Source of the DNA: Brevundimonas mediterranea
GTDB taxonomy: Bacteria > Pseudomonadota > Alphaproteobacteria > Caulobacterales > Caulobacteraceae
NCBI RefSeq assembly: GCF_014196125.1
Contig: NZ_JACIDA010000001.1
Location: 310,001 to 374,000, forward strand
Direction of reading: 5' to 3'
Length of the DNA: 64,000 nt
Both the position numbers and the translations under genes were made by a program. This document shows, piece by piece, positions 33,919 through 41,624 of this stretch. Position 1 is the first letter of the stretch; every line of letters starts with the position of its first letter. The notes beneath the pieces are model-generated. The model saw only the letters and a program-made list of their open reading frames with translations, did no database searches and was not told where the DNA came from.

Positions 33919-36081
33919 ATGAATGCTCGCTTCGAGCCCGATACGCGGGCGGCGTCGGATGTGGCGCGTTTCAGGGAGACCCGGGCCGCCATGCCCGCCC
34001 TGGCCGACGGCCTTTCGCCCGAGGACCTGTCGGCCCAGTCCATGCCGGATTGCAGTCCCGGCAAATGGCACCTGGCCCACACCAGCTGGTTCTTCGAGGC
34101 GATGATCCTGTCGGCCGATCCGGACTACCAGCCGGTCGATCCGCGATTCCAACAGCTGTTCAACTCCTACTACGAGGCCCTGGGCGAACGGGTGCCCCGG
34201 CCCCATCGCGGCCTGATGACCCGCCCCTCGGTGGACGAGGTCCTGACTTATCGCCGCGAAATCGACCGGCGCATGGCCGCCTGGCTGGCCTCGGGTCCGT
34301 CCAGCGGTCAGCAACTCTACCTGTTCGAACTGGGCCTGCACCACGACCAGCAGCACCAGGAGCTGTTCCTGATGGATCTGCTGAACCTGATGTCGCGCTC
34401 GCCGCTGGACCCCGCCGCCTATGCGGTCGAGCCGCGTCAGGCGCCGCTGGAGGCCCCGCGCGGCGGCGGCGTCGCCTTCGACGGCGGCCTGGTCTCAATC
34501 GGCCACGACGGCGCCGGTTTCGCCTTCGACAACGAGGGCCCGTCGCACCGCGTCTGGCTCGAGCCCTTCGCCCTGGCCGCCGACCTCGTGACCAACGGCG
34601 ACTGGCTGGGCTTCATCGCCGACGGCGGCTACGCCCGACCCGAGCTGTGGCTGTCCGACGGCTGGGCGACGGTGAAGGCCGAAGGCTGGACCGCGCCGCT
34701 CTACTGGCGCCGCGACGGCGACGATTGGACCGTCCTGAGCCTGACCGGTCGCGCCCCCGTCGATCCCGCCGCGCCGGTGCGTCATGTCAGCTTCTACGAG
34801 GCCGACGCCTATGCCCGCTGGGCCGGCAAACGCCTGCCGTCCGAGGCGGAATGGGAGCACGCCGCGACCTCGGCGCCCGACGCCTTCTCCAACCTGTCCG
34901 GCGAAGTCTGGCAGTGGACGTCAAGCGCCTACGCGCCATACCCCGGCTTCCAGCCGACGCCGGGCACGGCGGCCGAGTACAACGGCAAGTTCATGGCCAA
35001 TCAAATGGTCCTGCGCGGCGGCGCCTTCGCCACGCCCCCCGGCCATGACCGCATCACCTATCGCAACTTCTTCTACCCCCAACAGAGGTGGGCCTTCATG
35101 GGTTTGAGACTGGCCGAAGACGCCCCGCACGAGCGCAAGGTGTACCCCGAGGACGACGCCCAGACCGCCGCCTTCCGGCGTGATCTGGTCCAGGGCCTGT
35201 CGCGCGGCCAGAAGGCCGTGCCGCCCAAATGGTTCTACGACGCCGAGGGCTCGCGCCTGTTCGAAGAGATCACCGCCCTGCCGGAATATTATCCGACCCG
35301 TCAGGAGACGGCCCTGTTGCGCGACCGCGCCGCCGCCCTGACCGCCGACTTCGGCCCCGACGCCGTCCTGGTGGAGTTCGGATCGGGCGCCAGCGAAAAG
35401 ACCCGCATCCTGCTGGACGCGGCGCCCGACCTCGGCGCCTATGTGCCGCTGGACATCAGCGAGACGGCCCTGCTGGACGCCGCGACCCGCCTCCGCGCCG
35501 ACTATCCCGGCCTGCGGGTCCAGCCGGTGCTCGGCGACTTCGAACATCTGGCGCCCCTGCCGGACGATTTGCCGCACGGCCGGCGCATCGGTTTCTTCCC
35601 CGGTTCGACCATCGGCAATCTGGAGCCCGAGGAGGCGGTGCGGTTCCTGGCCTCGGCGCGCCGGATGTTGGGGGAGGGGGCGCTGTTCATTCTGGGCGTC
35701 GATCTGGTCAAGGATCCCGCGACCCTGGTCGCCGCCTATGACGACAGTCAGGGCGTCACCGCCGCCTTCAACCTGAACCTCCTTGTCCGCGCCAACGCCG
35801 AACTGGACGCCGATTTCGACCTCGACGCCTTCGCCCACCGCGCCGTCTGGAACCCGGATCAGTCCCGAATGGAGATGCACCTCCAGGCCACACGCCAAAC
35901 CACCGCCCGCGTCGGCGACAGCGCCTTCAGCTTCATGGCCGGAGAGACCATCCACACCGAAAGCTCGCGCAAGTTCACGCAGGATTCGGTCGCCGCACTG
36001 GCCAAGGAGTCCGGCTGGTCCATGGCCGGTTTCGAGGTTTCGCCCGAACCCCGCGTCGCCCTGGCCTTGTTGCGAGGGTAA
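33919..36081 (+). CDS. egtBD: Fused ergothioneine enzyme: EgtB sulfoxide synthase + EgtD histidine methyltransferase
   Basis: One 720-residue chain combines two ergothioneine biosynthesis steps. Residues about 15-405 are EgtB: a DinB-like helical domain with the iron ligands H51 (KWHLAHTSWFFE) and H142-x3-H146-x-E148 (LHHDQQHQE), then a formylglycine-generating-enzyme-like domain (GEVWQWTSSAYAPYPGF, QMVLRGGAFATPPGHDRITYRNFF, RWAFMGLRLA). Residues about 415-720 are EgtD: AVPPKWFYDAEGSRLFEEIT, SAM motif EFGSGASEKTRILLD, FFPGSTIGNLEPEEA, AFNLNLLVRANAELDADFD and HTESSRKFT. EgtD trimethylates histidine to hercynine and EgtB adds the sulfur. The order is the reverse of fungal Egt1. A TTG-started extension to 33862 is possible. 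The frame is uninterrupted across the junction. Confidence 0.95.
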   Translation: MNARFEPDTRAASDVARFRETRAAMPALADGLSPEDLSAQSMPDCSPGKWHLAHTSWFFEAMILSADPDYQPVDPRFQQLFNSYYEALGERVPRPHRGLMTRPSVDEVLTYRREIDRRMAAWLASGPSSGQQLYLFELGLHHDQQHQELFLMDLLNLMSRSPLDPAAYAVEPRQAPLEAPRGGGVAFDGGLVSIGHDGAGFAFDNEGPSHRVWLEPFALAADLVTNGDWLGFIADGGYARPELWLSDGWATVKAEGWTAPLYWRRDGDDWTVLSLTGRAPVDPAAPVRHVSFYEADAYARWAGKRLPSEAEWEHAATSAPDAFSNLSGEVWQWTSSAYAPYPGFQPTPGTAAEYNGKFMANQMVLRGGAFATPPGHDRITYRNFFYPQQRWAFMGLRLAEDAPHERKVYPEDDAQTAAFRRDLVQGLSRGQKAVPPKWFYDAEGSRLFEEITALPEYYPTRQETALLRDRAAALTADFGPDAVLVEFGSGASEKTRILLDAAPDLGAYVPLDISETALLDAATRLRADYPGLRVQPVLGDFEHLAPLPDDLPHGRRIGFFPGSTIGNLEPEEAVRFLASARRMLGEGALFILGVDLVKDPATLVAAYDDSQGVTAAFNLNLLVRANAELDADFDLDAFAHRAVWNPDQSRMEMHLQATRQTTARVGDSAFSFMAGETIHTESSRKFTQDSVAALAKESGWSMAGFEVSPEPRVALALLRG

Positions 36082-36133
36082 AACCCCGGGGCGAGCCTTC
36101 GCCAGAGCCGACAACGCCTGCAGTCGCGATCTG

Positions 36134-36190
36134 AACGTCGGCTTTCTGGCGACGGGTCAATTTCGCTTCGCGACCCGTTGCGGACATTGG
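36134..36190 (+). repeat. Interspersed repeat, partial copy A
   Basis: AACGTCGGCTTTCTGG..CGACGGGTC and CGACCCGTTGCGGACATT are the two ends of the repeat family found four more times to 38330. The middle is shorter here. The ends are partly complementary (GTC-GC .. GCGGAC), giving a hairpin-like unit. Confidence 0.6.
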
Positions 36191-36212
36191 CTCCCGGTCA
36201 CAAGATGATCCA

Positions 36213-36674
36213 ATGGAAGATTGTTGCTGCCGCTCCTTGCCGAACCTTGCTGTCGTTCCGATGGGCGGAGACGGGCAAGACGATCGGGTGTTCGCTACGC
36301 TGAACAACATTCGTGACCACAGCACCGGACTTTGGTGGCTCTACCTGTCAAAGTGCCGCGCCTGTGAGCAGGAATGGCTCTTCGCTCAAGATGACCGCAT
36401 CTATGACAACTTCTACCTCAAGCGGCTGGACCTGGCCGAGGCCTACCACTTACTTGAGGGCGGCCATTGGCCTGATGATTTCATCTCTTACGAGCGCGTT
36501 TTGCGGCTGGGCAGGACGCTTAGTCAGGCATGGACATTTCTCGATCCTCGGTCACCGGCGCTCGTCGCGACGGCAGAGGACTTGAGGAAAGAGCGACCTG
36601 ACATCACCGTTGAGGAGATTGCTCATTTACTCGCCATCGAGCCGAAAGCGGCGGATCGGGTCTTGGGGAGCTAA
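36213..36674 (+). CDS. Orphan protein with CxxC motif
   Basis: A 153-residue soluble protein of no recognised family. Cysteines cluster at the start (EDCCCRS) and in SKCRACEQEW, which could bind zinc. LWWLYLSKCRACEQEWLFAQDDRIYDNFYLKRL is its most protein-like segment. A methionine at residue 17 (MGGDGQ) is an alternative start. Its GC content is lower than that of the flanking housekeeping genes. Its TAA stop is also the first bases of repeat copy B. It lies in an island of small orphan genes and may be horizontally acquired. Confidence 0.65.
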   Translation: MEDCCCRSLPNLAVVPMGGDGQDDRVFATLNNIRDHSTGLWWLYLSKCRACEQEWLFAQDDRIYDNFYLKRLDLAEAYHLLEGGHWPDDFISYERVLRLGRTLSQAWTFLDPRSPALVATAEDLRKERPDITVEEIAHLLAIEPKAADRVLGS

Positions 36675-36785
36675 CGTCCGTTCCCACCCCTAGCTGACGT
36701 CGACCGCGACCGCTTTCCGGCCTTGAGGCCAACGTCCGTTTTCGGCGTTAAAGATCAGGATCGAAACCGACCCATTTGCGACATG
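36673..36785 (+). repeat. Interspersed repeat, copy B
   Basis: About 113 bases starting inside the TAA stop of the preceding gene: AACGTCCGTTCCCACCCC, CGACCGCGACCGCTTTC, AACGTCCGTTTTCGGC, then CGACCCATTTGCGACAT. It matches copy D almost throughout. Confidence 0.75.
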
Positions 36786-36809
36786 CAGGACCCGAGATAA
36801 ACTGCTCTC

Positions 36810-37103
36810 ATGACTATCCGCACGGTATCGCCCTATCCCGAGATTTTTTGCGACTTCAATGCCCGCGTGACTGAGCGAGGCTACCGTCCAACTAATGGCA
36901 CGGTTCGGGATCTAGCTGCCTTGGGGCTTATACTGGACAGCGCCGTTGACCGCAGATTTGTCTTGGTCTCCGAAGATGCGAATGAACAAGGTAAGCCTGA
37001 CGATATAATGCACGACGGCACCGTCGTTGTGGATCCCGCTTTCGGCATCCTATTGGAAGCAGATGAAACGGGCTTCTATTGGCGGTCCGAACTTCGAAGC
37101 TGA
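36810..37103 (+). CDS. Orphan small protein
   Basis: A 97-residue protein of unknown function (MTIRTVSPYPEIFCDFNARVTERGY...). It reads as a compact alpha/beta protein with the ILDSAVDRRFVLVSEDAN and DPAFGILLEADETGFYWR strands, and no signal or membrane segment. Only a weak ribosome-binding GAGA precedes it. Low-GC codon use sets it apart from the flanking core genes. The stop overlaps repeat copy C. Confidence 0.65.
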   Translation: MTIRTVSPYPEIFCDFNARVTERGYRPTNGTVRDLAALGLILDSAVDRRFVLVSEDANEQGKPDDIMHDGTVVVDPAFGILLEADETGFYWRSELRS

Positions 37104-37220
37104 AGTCCGTTTTCCACCCGAAGCTGAACCTTCCGGCGTCCGCTGATGGACCAAACCCGTCAACGTCCGGTTCCGGCCTCAATGCCTATTTCGCAAACCG
37201 ACCCGTTGCGGACATTGAGC
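37103..37220 (+). repeat. Interspersed repeat, copy C
   Basis: Starts at the TGA of the preceding gene with AGTCCGTTTTCCACCC, continues with AACGTCCGGTTCCGGCC and ends CGACCCGTTGCGGACATTGAGC. It is a diverged member of the same family as B and D. Confidence 0.7.
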
Positions 37221-37240
37221 CGCTGCCACATGATCCGAAG

Positions 37241-37573
37241 ATGAAACACTGGTCTGCCGCTGCATTGATAATGTTGCTCGGCGGTTGTTTGCCGAATGAG
37301 AAGCCGCCCCCAATCGCGGAAGGGATGGAAGTCTCAATCGCCAACGAAGAGTGGCCGCCTCGCCTCGCACAGAGGTTTCCGCTCGGAAGCTCGGAAGCCG
37401 AACTGGTCACCACGTTGAGTTCCCAGGGCTTCATCATCGATCAATCGAAACGGACAGCCAAAGCGGAATGGTCCAGTGGGGTATGCAGAAACGAACTTGA
37501 TGTGGTTTGGCAGACTGACGATGTGGGCCAGTTGGTGAGCGTCGGCGGACGCTATTTCCCCGTTTGCCCCTAA
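37241..37573 (+). CDS. Small lipoprotein, orphan
   Basis: A 110-residue protein with a lipoprotein signal: KHWSAAALIMLLGGC places the acylated cysteine near residue 16. The mature part has LAQRFPLGSSEAELVTTLSSQGF, a pattern seen in small SmpA/BamE-like or DUF-type lipoproteins that sense start-of-helix G-S motifs, and ends GQLVSVGGRYFPVCP with a cysteine. No firm family assignment is possible. The stop overlaps repeat copy D. Confidence 0.7.
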   Translation: MKHWSAAALIMLLGGCLPNEKPPPIAEGMEVSIANEEWPPRLAQRFPLGSSEAELVTTLSSQGFIIDQSKRTAKAEWSSGVCRNELDVVWQTDDVGQLVSVGGRYFPVCP

Positions 37574-37683
37574 GTCCGCTCCCCACCCTTGGCAGACATC
37601 GACCGCGACCGTTTTCTGGCTTGGAGGCCTACGTCCACTTTCGGCTGTGAAGCCCAGGACTGCAATCGACCCATTGCAGACCC
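37572..37683 (+). repeat. Interspersed repeat, copy D
   Basis: Begins in the TAA of the lipoprotein gene (AAGTCCGCTCCCCACCC), then CGACCGCGACCGTTTTC, TACGTCCACTTTCGGC and CGACCCATTGCAGAC. It is the closest partner of copy B. Confidence 0.75.
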
Positions 37684-37745
37684 TGGCGAGATCGCGTTCG
37701 ATCCGATTTACCGGTAACGTCCCTACTGGATGGCAAGCCTCGACC

Positions 37746-38228
37746 ATGCTCAGAAGCCCCGCTTTAGCGACAAGGATGCATCACTTCAGCATGGGCCTTG
37801 CGCCTGTCGCAGCCGCCTTGCTAGTCGCGGGATGCTCCACGGCGCCCCAAAACTATCGGCTTGAAGCCGAGATCGGAGATCCCTTGGGGTTTCCACAGGG
37901 TGCCACCGCCACCAGAGGGGTGTCACGCTGGACAATAGAGCGTCGTGTTTATGCGCTCGGCCAAACCCAGCGCGTCCTACTATCGGCGGAAGACTCACTC
38001 GCCTTGGACACCGCCGTCGCGGACCCTTCTCTATATGATAGACCGGCGTCTCGAAGTGGCGAGGAGTGCGTAGACACGCCTTCAATCGCGCTGGATGTCA
38101 CCGTCGACGGTCCGCCGCGACGCCTGACCTTGGAATGTGAAACATCTCCGGGTCTCGAGGCCGTGCTGCGCATTCTGTTCGACTGGCCCAACCCGGCCAG
38201 CGCGACAGGTGAGCGCATTGGGGACTAG
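37746..38228 (+). CDS. Small lipoprotein, orphan
   Basis: A 160-residue lipoprotein: GLAPVAAALLVAGC ends the signal with the acylated cysteine. The start at 37746 is one of three candidates (37776 and 37791 would only shorten the signal). The mature chain (RVYALGQTQRVLLSAEDSLALDTAVADPSLYDRPA) has a cysteine in GEECVDTP and another in LECETSPG that could form a disulfide. No known family was recognised. It is the last gene of the orphan island. Confidence 0.65.
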   Translation: MLRSPALATRMHHFSMGLAPVAAALLVAGCSTAPQNYRLEAEIGDPLGFPQGATATRGVSRWTIERRVYALGQTQRVLLSAEDSLALDTAVADPSLYDRPASRSGEECVDTPSIALDVTVDGPPRRLTLECETSPGLEAVLRILFDWPNPASATGERIGD

Positions 38229-38275
38229 CCCAGCTTCTACAGCCATTGGTTAGACCGGCCACCGAGGGCTATCGT

Positions 38276-38330
38276 CAACGTCCGCTTCCCACCCCTCGCA
38301 GACGATCACCACGTCCGCTTTCGGCGACGG
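38276..38330 (+). repeat. Interspersed repeat, partial copy E
   Basis: AACGTCCGCTTCCCACCCCTCGCAGAC then ACGTCCGCTTTCGGC, followed by a short GGCGAC tandem (38325-38342). Only the first half of the family unit is present. Confidence 0.65.
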
Positions 38331-38414
38331 CGACGGCGACGGCGCCGTCCGGCCTTTGCCGGTGTCGGTTTATCCTGGTCTTTTCCTGGCTTTTCCGAGG
38401 ATGACCGGGAACAG

Positions 38415-38446
38415 AAAAAGGGCGGCGCATCTTTGACGCGCCGCCC
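38415..38446 (-). terminator. Rho-independent terminator for the KGG gene
   Basis: GCGCCGCCC and GGGCGGCGC (38420-38446) form a 9-bp GC stem with a nine-base loop. Read on the minus strand, it is followed by TTTTTCTG. It lies 24 bases past the stop of the gene at 38470. Confidence 0.85.
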
Positions 38447-38469
38447 GGCAGAATCTCACTGAAGCCGTA

Positions 38470-38691
38470 TCACTCGGCTTCGTTAGTCGCCGCGTCCTTC
38501 TTCGGCCCGTGCGAAGCCTCGCCGCCCTTGCGTCCGGCTTGGGCGGCCAGACTGCGATCCTGGGAGAAGCTTCTCTTTTCGCTGGGAACGCTGGCGCCCC
38601 CTTTGCGCGCGATTTCGCGCTGCCGTTCCGGATCCATCGAGGCGAAGCCTCGCTTGGAAACGCCGGAGGGTCGCGAGGGTTGGCTGTCCAT
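38470..38691 (-). CDS. KGG-motif general stress protein (YciG/con-10 type)
   Basis: A 73-residue hydrophilic protein containing two KGG repeats: RGFASMDPERQREIARKGGASVP and SLAAQAGRKGGEASHG. This is the stress-induced protein family of YciG and fungal conidiation protein 10, induced in stationary phase or osmotic stress. It is likely disordered. A terminator follows on the same strand. Confidence 0.88.
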   Translation of the reverse strand: MDSQPSRPSGVSKRGFASMDPERQREIARKGGASVPSEKRSFSQDRSLAAQAGRKGGEASHGPKKDAATNEAE

Positions 38692-38808
38692 CGGTGTTCC
38701 TTTCAGTGCTGCGGTTGCGCTTGCCGAAATGAACCCTGTGACTCGGTGACGGTTCCGTGCGGAACTTGGTTTTACTGTCGCAGGTCGGAAGGTTTTCAGG
38801 CCTTGACT

Positions 38809-38973
38809 TCAAACGGCGCCGTAAGGGCGAGAATCACCTTCTCCGCCGCCGCCCGGATCCATCGGCGGAACCTCTTGCGGCACATCCGAAGGATCGATTT
38901 CCGGCTGGGGCGACGGCTCGGGCTGGATTTCGGGTTGGGGCGTTCCGGGCGGTGTCGGTTCGATATAGGTCAT
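38809..38973 (-). CDS. 54-residue proline-rich small protein
   Basis: An ATG at 38973 follows AAGGAG at ideal spacing. The product starts MTYIEPTPPGTPQPEI and continues with P-x-P-E repeats, acidic residues and a GGGGEG stretch, with no hydrophobic core. It is a disordered, acidic, proline-rich protein of unknown function that lies between two stress-type genes. Confidence 0.65.
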   Translation of the reverse strand: MTYIEPTPPGTPQPEIQPEPSPQPEIDPSDVPQEVPPMDPGGGGEGDSRPYGAV

Positions 38974-39073
38974 GGGGCTTCTCCTTGGCTCGATAGAACG
39001 CTGTGGGAAGGGCGATGTTCACGCGGAACCGGAATTGGCCGCACCGGTTCATTCTCGGAACCCGGAGAGCATC

Positions 39074-39361
39074 ATGACCCAAACCCCCATCACCTCGACC
39101 GTAGCCGACGACATTGTCCTGGAAGACGACAGCCTGACCCAACGTCTGGACCGTCAGGCCGACGCCATCCTGGCCGAGGGCCGCAGCTTTGAAGACACGA
39201 CCTCCATTCGTCAGGCCGTGCGCGAAGACGCCGAACTGATCCGACAGAAGGTCATCGGGCGCGTTGAACGGACCCGCGACGGCATCCGCGACGAACCGAT
39301 GAAGACGACTCTCTACGCCCTGGGCGTCGGCGTGATCATCGGCATGCTGCTACGGCGCTGA
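39074..39361 (+). CDS. Small DUF883/ElaB-like membrane-anchored protein
   Basis: A 95-residue protein from the ATG at 39074, with GGAG seven bases upstream. The first 70 residues form a charged amphipathic helix region (LTQRLDRQADAILAEGRSFEDTTSIRQAVREDAELIRQKVIGRVERTRDGIRDEP). The chain ends in a single hydrophobic helix with glycines, TLYALGVGVIIGMLLRR. This layout resembles the ElaB/YqjD proteins that bind stationary-phase ribosomes and anchor them to the inner membrane. Assignment is by layout only. Confidence 0.75.
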   Translation: MTQTPITSTVADDIVLEDDSLTQRLDRQADAILAEGRSFEDTTSIRQAVREDAELIRQKVIGRVERTRDGIRDEPMKTTLYALGVGVIIGMLLRR

Positions 39362-39362
39362 T

Positions 39363-40064
39363 CTAGGCCGGCCCCACCGGTTCCCGCTGGATCGGCGCCC
39401 TTTGCAGCGCCGCATCCGACACGAAGGGATTGGTCCGCCGCTCCTCGCCGAAGGTCGAGATCGGCCCATGCCCCGGCACGAAGGTCACGTCGTCGCCCAG
39501 CGGCCACAGTTTTTCGACCACGGCGCGGATCAGGGCGGGCGGATCGCTCATCGGAAAGTCGGTGCGGCCCACCGACCCCTTGAACAGGACGTCGCCGACC
39601 TGGGCGAATCGCGCCGCCCGATTGAAGAAGATCACATGGCCCGGCGTATGGCCGGGGCAGTGGCGCACCTCCCAGGTCGTTTCGCCCAGGCTGACCGTGT
39701 CGCCGTCCTCCAGCCAGCGGTCGGGGGTGAAGGGGCGGGCGTCCGGCAGGCCGTACATCTGACCGCTTTCCACGATCCGGTCGATCCAGAACTGATCGGC
39801 CTTCTGCGGCCCGGTGATCTGGACCCCGGTCTTTTCCTGCATTTCCGCCGCGCCGCCGGCGTGATCCAGGTGACCGTGGGTGATCCATATCTGGTCCAGG
39901 GTCAGGCCGCGCCGCGCCACCTCGCCCAAAACCGCATCCACCGAGCCGCCGGGATCGATCACCGCCGCCTTGTTTGTGGCGGTGCACCAGACGGTGGTGC
40001 AGTTCTGCTGAAGCGGGGTGACGGGCGTGACGAAGACGCCGATGGGGGAGGCGGGCTGGCTCAT
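39363..40064 (-). CDS. Metallo-beta-lactamase-fold hydrolase (glyoxalase II-like)
   Basis: A 233-residue MBL-fold hydrolase from the ATG at 40064 (MSQPAS). Metal ligands: THGHLDH near residue 75, the histidine of HCPGHTPGH near 145, the aspartate of QVGDVLFKGSVGRTDFP and the histidine of VPGHGP. The segment order matches the YcbL-type glyoxalase II group, which hydrolyses S-lactoylglutathione or similar thioesters. No N-terminal signal is present, so it is cytoplasmic. It is convergent with the preceding gene, with one base between the stops. Confidence 0.92.
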   Translation of the reverse strand: MSQPASPIGVFVTPVTPLQQNCTTVWCTATNKAAVIDPGGSVDAVLGEVARRGLTLDQIWITHGHLDHAGGAAEMQEKTGVQITGPQKADQFWIDRIVESGQMYGLPDARPFTPDRWLEDGDTVSLGETTWEVRHCPGHTPGHVIFFNRAARFAQVGDVLFKGSVGRTDFPMSDPPALIRAVVEKLWPLGDDVTFVPGHGPISTFGEERRTNPFVSDAALQRAPIQREPVGPA

Positions 40065-40256
40065 TCGGCCAACATAACCCCCGATGCGGCGTGAAACCAC
40101 CGTCCGAGGCCACGCTCACGTTGACCTTTGGGGCCCTTCTCGACATAAGGGCGGGCTTCGAGGCGCCGCTCCTAACGGGGCGGCCTTCTTGCTTTATCCA
40201 TTCCGCGCCGGCCGTCTCGACGGTCCACGCGCCCCAGAGCGTCAGAAATCCCGACC

Positions 40257-41600
40257 ATGCAAGTCGTCGAAAAGTCGAACGAAGGCCTCAGCCGCGTGTT
40301 CGCGGTCACCATTCCCGTCGCGGAGCTGAACGAGAAGCTCGAAGCCCGCGTCAAGGAAGTCGCCCCCCAGGTGAAGCTCAAGGGCTTCCGTCCGGGCAAG
40401 GTGCCGGTCGCCCACGTCAAGAAGACCTTCGGCCGCGAGTTCATGGGCGAGATCATCAACGCCGAACTGAACGAGACCAGCCAGAAGGCCCTGGACGAGG
40501 CCAAGATCCGTCCGGCCGCCCCGGCCGAGATGAAGCTGACCTCCGACATGGACAAGGTCATGGCCGGTCAGGAAGACCTGGCCTATGAAATGGCCCTGGA
40601 AATCATGCCGGACTTCACCCCGGTCGACCCCAAGACCCTGAAGCTGGACCGCCCGACCTACGAAGCCTCGGACGCCGATCTTGACGAAGCCCTGACCGAG
40701 CTCGCCGGCCAGGCCAAGTCCTACGAGGACAAGAAGGGCAAGACCGTCAAGGCCGCCGAGGGCGACCAACTGACCATCGACTTCCTGGGCAAGCTGGACG
40801 GCGAACCCTTCGACGGCGGCGCCGCCGAGGACGCGGACCTGGTGATCGGCTCGGGCCGTTTCATCCCCGGCTTCGAAGAGCAGCTGACCGGCGCCAAGGT
40901 CGGTGAAGAAAAGACCATCGAAGTCACCTTCCCCGAGAACTACCAAGCCGCCCATCTGGCCGGCAAGCTGGCCACCTTCGACGTCAAGGTGAAGGCCATC
41001 AAGGCCGAGGTCGAAGCCAAGGTCGACGAGGACTTCGCCAAGCGCATCGGTCTGGAATCCCTGGACAAGCTGAAGGAACTGCTGAGCCAGAACCTGAACC
41101 AGCAATACGCCGGCGCCGCCCGCTTCAAGCTGAAGCGCGCCCTGCTGGACCAGCTGGACACGGCCCATGACTTCCCGCTGCCGCCGAAGATGGTCGAGGC
41201 CGAGTTCGACGGCATCTGGCAACAGGTCGAGGCCGACAAGGCCGCCGGCCGCCTGCCGGAGGAAGACGCCGCCAAGTCCGACGAGGACCTGAAGGCCGAA
41301 TACCGCAAGATCGCCGAGCGCCGCGTGCGCCTGGGTCTGGTCCTGGCCGAGATCGGCCGCGCCAACAACGTCCAGGTCACCGACCAGGAGCTGAACGCCG
41401 CCCTGCTGCAGGAAGCCCGCAACTATCCGGGTCAGGAACAGGCCGTTCTGAACTTCTACCGCCAGAACCCCAACGCCGCCGCCCAGATGCGCGCCCCCAT
41501 CTACGAGGAAAAGGTCGTCGACTTGATCGTCGGCTTGGCCGAAGTGACCGACAAGCCGATGACCAAGGAAGAGCTTCTGAAGGAAGACGAAGAGGGCTGA
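40257..41600 (+). CDS. tig: Trigger factor
   Basis: A 447-residue ribosome-associated chaperone. The N-terminal domain carries the ribosome-binding signature GFRPGKVP (residues about 43-50). The FKBP-type prolyl isomerase domain (about 150-245) includes GDQLTIDFLGKLDGEPFDGG and LVIGSGRFIPGFEEQLTGAKVGEEKTIEVTFPENY. The helical C-terminal arms fill the rest, ending in an acidic KEDEEG tail. It folds nascent chains leaving the ribosome. It stands at the head of the tig-clpP-clpX-lon block, the usual gene order in alphaproteobacteria. Confidence 0.97.
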   Translation: MQVVEKSNEGLSRVFAVTIPVAELNEKLEARVKEVAPQVKLKGFRPGKVPVAHVKKTFGREFMGEIINAELNETSQKALDEAKIRPAAPAEMKLTSDMDKVMAGQEDLAYEMALEIMPDFTPVDPKTLKLDRPTYEASDADLDEALTELAGQAKSYEDKKGKTVKAAEGDQLTIDFLGKLDGEPFDGGAAEDADLVIGSGRFIPGFEEQLTGAKVGEEKTIEVTFPENYQAAHLAGKLATFDVKVKAIKAEVEAKVDEDFAKRIGLESLDKLKELLSQNLNQQYAGAARFKLKRALLDQLDTAHDFPLPPKMVEAEFDGIWQQVEADKAAGRLPEEDAAKSDEDLKAEYRKIAERRVRLGLVLAEIGRANNVQVTDQELNAALLQEARNYPGQEQAVLNFYRQNPNAAAQMRAPIYEEKVVDLIVGLAEVTDKPMTKEELLKEDEEG

Positions 41601-41624
41601 TCGCGCTGAGGCGGGAGGGCGTAA

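Noticed and set aside
36673-37690. Integron attC sites
   Set aside because: The repeats overlap stop codons as attC sites do, but no GTTRRRY core at the 3' ends and no integrase gene were seen.
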